From Streptomyces thermovulgaris (GTDB lineage: Bacteria; Actinomycetota; Actinomycetes; Streptomycetales; Streptomycetaceae): a DNA stretch of 48,309 nucleotides. The stretch is from positions 1-48,309 of the forward strand of contig NZ_MUME01000012.1 of the NCBI RefSeq assembly GCF_002155915.1. Reading direction: 5' to 3'. Made by a program: the position numbers and the translations under genes. A model generated the notes under the pieces. That model had not been told where the DNA came from. It did no database searches and saw only the letters and a list, made by a program, of their open reading frames with translations. Within the stretch, counting starts at the first letter, position 1. Every line of letters begins with the position of its first letter. Positions 45,157-48,309 of this stretch are shown here, in pieces.

Positions 45157-45975
45157 GTGACGATTCCCCTCGTGGTGGGCGTCGACGGATCCGAGGCGAG
45201 CCTGGAGGCGGTCGACTGGGCCGCCGCCGAGGCGGTCCGGCACGGAGTCCCGCTCCGTCTTCTGCACGCGGCGGCCGGTGAGCCGGAAGCGTCCGGCGTG
45301 ATCAGCGCTGCCTCGGAGCGTGCCGGAAAGAGCGCACCAGCGGTGCGGCTGTCCAGCGAGGTGTCGCACGAGGACGCGGTCTGCGCCCTCGTCGGCCATG
45401 GGCGCAACGCCTTCGCACTGGTGCTGGGGAACAGGGGACTCGGAGGTCTTCCCGGCATGCTCCTCGGCTCGGTCGGCCTCGCCGTGGCGGCACGCGCCGG
45501 CTGCCCGGTCGTGGTGGTCCGGGGTGCTCCGGAGCATCGCAACACCCGTTTCGGATGTGTCGTCGTGGGGGTCGAGGACGGGGAGGGCAGCGGCACAGCC
45601 GTGGACTTCGCACTGCGCGAGGCCCATGTGCGGCGCTGCCGGCTCGTGGCGCTGCACGCCTGGAGCCCACCGTCCGGTGCCTGTACGACACCGCAGGCCT
45701 CGTCGTGGCAGCTGGAGGCCCACCGGCGCCCGCCCGCCCAAGTGCTCGACGACGCTCTGCGCCGCCCTGCGGAAAAGTACCGTGACGCCGAGGTGAGCCG
45801 GCGGCTGGTCGAGAAGCCGGCACGTCCGGCCCTGCTGGAGGCCGCGTCGGCGGCGGATCTGCTGGTCGTGGGGGCCCGGCGACGACTTGACCACCCGGGC
45901 CTGCAGCTCGGCCTGATCAATCACGCACTGCTGCATCACGCACCGTGTCCCGTCGCTGTCGTCCCCCGGAGGTGA
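45157..45975 (+). CDS. Universal stress protein with two UspA domains
   Basis: A 272-residue tandem UspA protein. The first domain begins VVGVDGSEASLEAVDWAA and ends GMLLGSVGLAVAARAGCPVVV; the second begins GCVVVGVEDGEGSGTAVDFA and ends NHALLHHAPCPVAVVPRR. The nucleotide-binding Gly/Ser loop of the first domain reads GNRGLGGLPGMLLGSV. Such proteins bind ATP and are induced by hypoxia or stress in actinobacteria. GTG 45157 is preferred since the domain begins there, with GGAGAGGAG upstream; an in-frame ATG at 45001 right after AAGGGGGA would add 52 atypical residues. It is convergent with the CBS-BON gene. Confidence 0.87.
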   Translation: MTIPLVVGVDGSEASLEAVDWAAAEAVRHGVPLRLLHAAAGEPEASGVISAASERAGKSAPAVRLSSEVSHEDAVCALVGHGRNAFALVLGNRGLGGLPGMLLGSVGLAVAARAGCPVVVVRGAPEHRNTRFGCVVVGVEDGEGSGTAVDFALREAHVRRCRLVALHAWSPPSGACTTPQASSWQLEAHRRPPAQVLDDALRRPAEKYRDAEVSRRLVEKPARPALLEAASAADLLVVGARRRLDHPGLQLGLINHALLHHAPCPVAVVPRR

Positions 45976-46839
45976 CCGCGGCAGGACGTGGAGACGACGC
46001 AGAGCGCGGAGACGGAGTGTCGTCGGCCTCCAGGCCGGCCGCCGGTCCCGCAGGGCTCTTTCAGTCCTGTGGCGGGGCCGGCCGGACACGCCCTCCGGGA
46101 CATGGCCGTCCTCGGCACGGCATCCGCCGGTTCGCCGGACCGCCCTCGCGAACCCGCACGGAGTCGGGGTGTCCCGGTGGGTGCGTTTCGGGGATCGTCC
46201 GTCCGGACGGCGATCCGTGCGGTGACCGAGACCACGCCGTCGACGCCCCGGCACAGCTGCTCGATGACGGGGACCGGACTCCTCTGCTCCACGGTGCCCG
46301 TGAGGGTGACCCGCCCCTCGCGCACTTCCGCGGTCACGTCCCGGGGATCGAGCCCCAGGGTGCGATGCAGAAGATCCTCGGTGATCTCCTCGCGAACGGC
46401 CTCGTCACGGCGGAGGAAGATCCGCAGCAGATCACCGCGGCTGACGATGCCCAGGAGCCGATCGGCTTCGCCGACCACGGGCAGCCGTTTGACCTCCTGG
46501 GTCTCCATGAGGCGGGCGGCCTCGGCCACGGTCCGCTCGGGCCGCGCGCACCGCGGGAGCGGACATCAGCTCCTCGGCCCGAGCCCCCTCGGCCCTGGCA
46601 CGCTCCCACGCCTCGGGACGAGGAACGGGGATCCTGCCCGACGGGTCGGTCCGGTCGGCACCCTTGCGCAGCAGATCGGCCTCGGGCACCACGCCCACCG
46701 GACGGTCGAGCTCGTCCACCACGGGCACGGCGGTGACGTCGTTCTCCTCCAGCAGCCTGACGATCTCCTTGAGCGGTGTGTCGGGCCGTGCCCGGACGAC
46801 GTCCCGGGACATGAGCTCCCCGACTGTTCGGTGGCGCAT
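45936..46839 (-). pseudogene. Frameshifted CBS-BON domain protein
   Basis: From ATG 46839 (GGGAGG 4 nt upstream) the first frame gives MRHRTVGELMSRDVVRARP, the first CBS motif and EELMSAPAV. The second frame continues AEAARLMETQEVKRLPVVGE, SRGDLLRIFLRRDEAV, and a BON domain (DVTAEVREGRVTLTGTVE). The two meet at a CG-rich tract (46542-46549), where GTGCGCGCGGCCC has two bases fewer than needed for a continuous protein, as if one CG unit were lost. The tail after RIAVRTDD overlaps the universal stress gene and is probably not native. The shift may be a sequencing or assembly slip in the repeat. An intact protein would bind adenosine ligands and, through BON, membranes. Confidence 0.82.
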
Positions 46840-47561
46840 GGCGCCTCCCGGGGGCGGGACACCCGTCTCGCCGGCACGGGGCCGTCGCTTTGTGCGGCGG
46901 TGCGGCCCGCGGGGCAGGTCGGATACAGCACCATTCCGGGGAGAGGGCGGCGACCGCGCGAACCCGCCTCGGCGGCCGGCTCGTCATCGGGAGCCCGGCG
47001 GCCGGCGTGGCCGGACGCGAACGGCCGGCCGCGCGGTCACCGTGGCTCCGGCCGGCGGGCGGCGAGCCGTTCGCGCGCCTCGGTGCAGGTGTCCGCGCCG
47101 CTCTTTCCTGAGGCGTGGCGGCGGTCGAGGTCTGCTCCGGGGCTCCCGGTGCTCGCGGTCCTCCCGGCCGTGGCCGCGACCGGGGAGGTCCCCGGACGAG
47201 CCGCGCGTCAGGCGGATCACGGCCCGCACGACGAGGCCGATCAGCGCGATCCGCAGCAGGGGCACGAAGGCGATCCAGGCCAGCCGCCGTTCCGGTGCAT
47301 CACGGTGTCCACCTGCGCTTGCGAGGTTCCAACGGCGCCTGCCCCTGTGTTCACGGTGAGCCCTGCGGGGCGGGGGACCCAAGGGCTCCTCGGTCCCGCC
47401 CCCGGACCGCCCGGCATCTCTTGCCGCCTGCCGGCAGGGGACGGCCTCTCCGCCGGCCGGACGGGTCCCGGCGCGGGGAGTGCGGGCGCCGACGAGCGTC
47501 GGACAAGGGGCCCGAAGTCCCGGCCGGAGCCCCGCGTACGGCAGTCCTTCCCGTGCCGTCG
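46840..47561. other. Gene-poor stretch of about 720 bp
   Basis: On the minus strand near 47200-47300 a frame encodes a hydrophobic segment (AFVPLLRIALIGLVVRAV) followed by a charged tail, reminiscent of small membrane proteins, but no start codon with a ribosome-binding site is present in that frame. No other gene or hairpin is supported. Confidence 0.4.
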
Positions 47562-48309
47562 TCACGGAGCGAGGGAGAAGTAGTTCTCCTCCTCCTGGGC
47601 GAAGTGGAGGCGCAGCACGGTGTTCAGGCCGTAGAGGCACGAGCGCAGGTCGTCGAGCTGGTCGGGGGAGAGACCTCCGCTCTCGTGGGCCAGTTGCACA
47701 TGGGTGGCGACACGGCGGGAGAGGCGTTCGATCTCGGTGTGGGCACGGCTCATGGTGGCGGTCGCCTCGGGGCCGCCGAGTACCGGCGCGAGCGCGGGGT
47801 AGAGCTCGTGCTCCTCGGCGTGCTCGTGCGGCAGCAGCCGTTCGGTCAGCAGCCGGTGGGTCTCCTCGACGGCCGCCAGGGCCTCGGGGCCGGGGCCGTC
47901 GGAGAGGCGGTCGGCGGCGTCGCGTACGGATTCGAGGACGTCCTGGAGGTCGTCGTGCTCGGCGGCGAAGCGGTGGATGAGGGCTTCGGCGTCGGGGGTG
48001 AGGGCCGGCCGTACTGCCTGGTCGACGCGCAGGGCGCGCAGGGCGTTGACGATGACGGCGACGTCGATGCCCTCCTGGAGCAGGGCGCCGACGGCGGGCG
48101 GGAGGAGACCGGCGGCGGCCGCGGCCATGGCGGCCAGCGACATCAGCATGCCGCCGAGAGCGCTCTGGACGGCGATGCGCCGGGCGCGCTGGGCGATGAT
48201 CACGGCGTCGGCGAGGCGGTCGACGCGGTCGCTGGTCAGGACGATGTCGGCGGCCTCGGAGGAGGCGGTGGAGCCGTGGGCGCCCATGGCGACGCCGACG
48301 TCGGCGGCG
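47562..48309 (-). CDS. Metal P-type ATPase C-terminus fused to a hemerythrin domain (partial)
   Basis: Partial gene; the 5' part lies beyond the right edge. The visible protein starts inside the P-type ATPase hinge (ADVGVAMGAHGSTASSEAAD), followed by the last membrane helices (MLMSLAAMAAAAAGLLPPA, GIDVAVIVNALRALR). After about residue 100 a hemerythrin/HHE domain follows, with iron-ligand-type motifs HRFAAEHDD, LLPHEHAEEHELYPAL, MSRAHTEIERL and LHFAQEEENYF. The ATPase part resembles heavy-metal (P1B) pumps. The cytoplasmic hemerythrin tail may sense O2, iron or redox and control pumping; that is inference. The fusion is a single uninterrupted frame with the stop at 47562. Confidence 0.87.
   Translation of the reverse strand, partial: AADVGVAMGAHGSTASSEAADIVLTSDRVDRLADAVIIAQRARRIAVQSALGGMLMSLAAMAAAAAGLLPPAVGALLQEGIDVAVIVNALRALRVDQAVRPALTPDAEALIHRFAAEHDDLQDVLESVRDAADRLSDGPGPEALAAVEETHRLLTERLLPHEHAEEHELYPALAPVLGGPEATATMSRAHTEIERLSRRVATHVQLAHESGGLSPDQLDDLRSCLYGLNTVLRLHFAQEEENYFSLAP

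Noticed and set aside
47060..47340. Small membrane protein gene on the minus strand
   Set aside because: A hydrophobic stretch exists, but no usable start codon was found in its frame; mentioned only in the gene-poor region entry.

Overview
The window is high-GC actinobacterial DNA, almost certainly Streptomyces. It shows strong G/C bias at third codon positions, frequent GTG starts, Tat and lipoprotein export signals, a large type I polyketide synthase (PKS), and DevS-like kinase, universal stress and TIGR02452-type genes. The species cannot be told from the sequence. I saw no tRNA, rRNA, CRISPR array or insertion sequence.

Left arm (1-14815). A GAF-domain sensor histidine kinase comes first. 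Next are a SulP anion transporter and an ArsR-type repressor, with two matching palindromic operators. A broken molybdopterin oxidoreductase gene follows, divergent from an orphan molybdate-binding lipoprotein (ModA). Then come a secreted multidomain carbohydrate-active protein (PA14, propeller, CBM-like, DUF1080), a compact operon (sulfite-oxidase-like protein, flavin reductase domain, DUF6510 protein), a TIGR02452 protein, a GNAT acetyltransferase and a frameshifted methyltransferase.

Central region (14816-42809). This is an arsenic-centred biosynthetic locus. An AroA-like enolpyruvyl transferase, an independent-type phosphoglycerate mutase homologue and a phosphonopyruvate-decarboxylase homologue form a phosphonate-like route, but there is no PEP mutase. 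Three ArsR regulators, an ArsI/CadI-type C-As lyase and an arsenic-operon-type flavoprotein surround it. It also holds a fully reducing single-module PKS without thioesterase, a KAS III-like protein with an altered catalytic triad, a DedA membrane protein, a 14-TM MFS exporter, a stand-alone CTP-synthase-type amidotransferase with a substituted catalytic His, a Tat-exported molybdopterin oxidoreductase and a complete Pst-type importer with fused permeases. The simplest reading is arsenate uptake, enolpyruvyl transfer, mutase rearrangement to a C-As bond, decarboxylation to an arsonoacetaldehyde-type unit, and joining to a reduced polyketide. Relatives are known from S. coelicolor and S. lividans, where arseno-organic products were linked to such a locus by genome mining, so the class is described. 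Several enzyme-level features here still look unexplained.

Right arm (42840-48309). This looks like an eroded dormancy/stress region: a truncated universal stress protein, a chimeric CBS-TrkA gene, an intact universal stress protein, a CBS-BON gene broken in a CG repeat, and the 3' part of a metal P-type ATPase fused to a hemerythrin domain. Two palindromes resemble DosR/DevR boxes. Disrupted genes occur in both arms, while the biosynthetic core reads intact.
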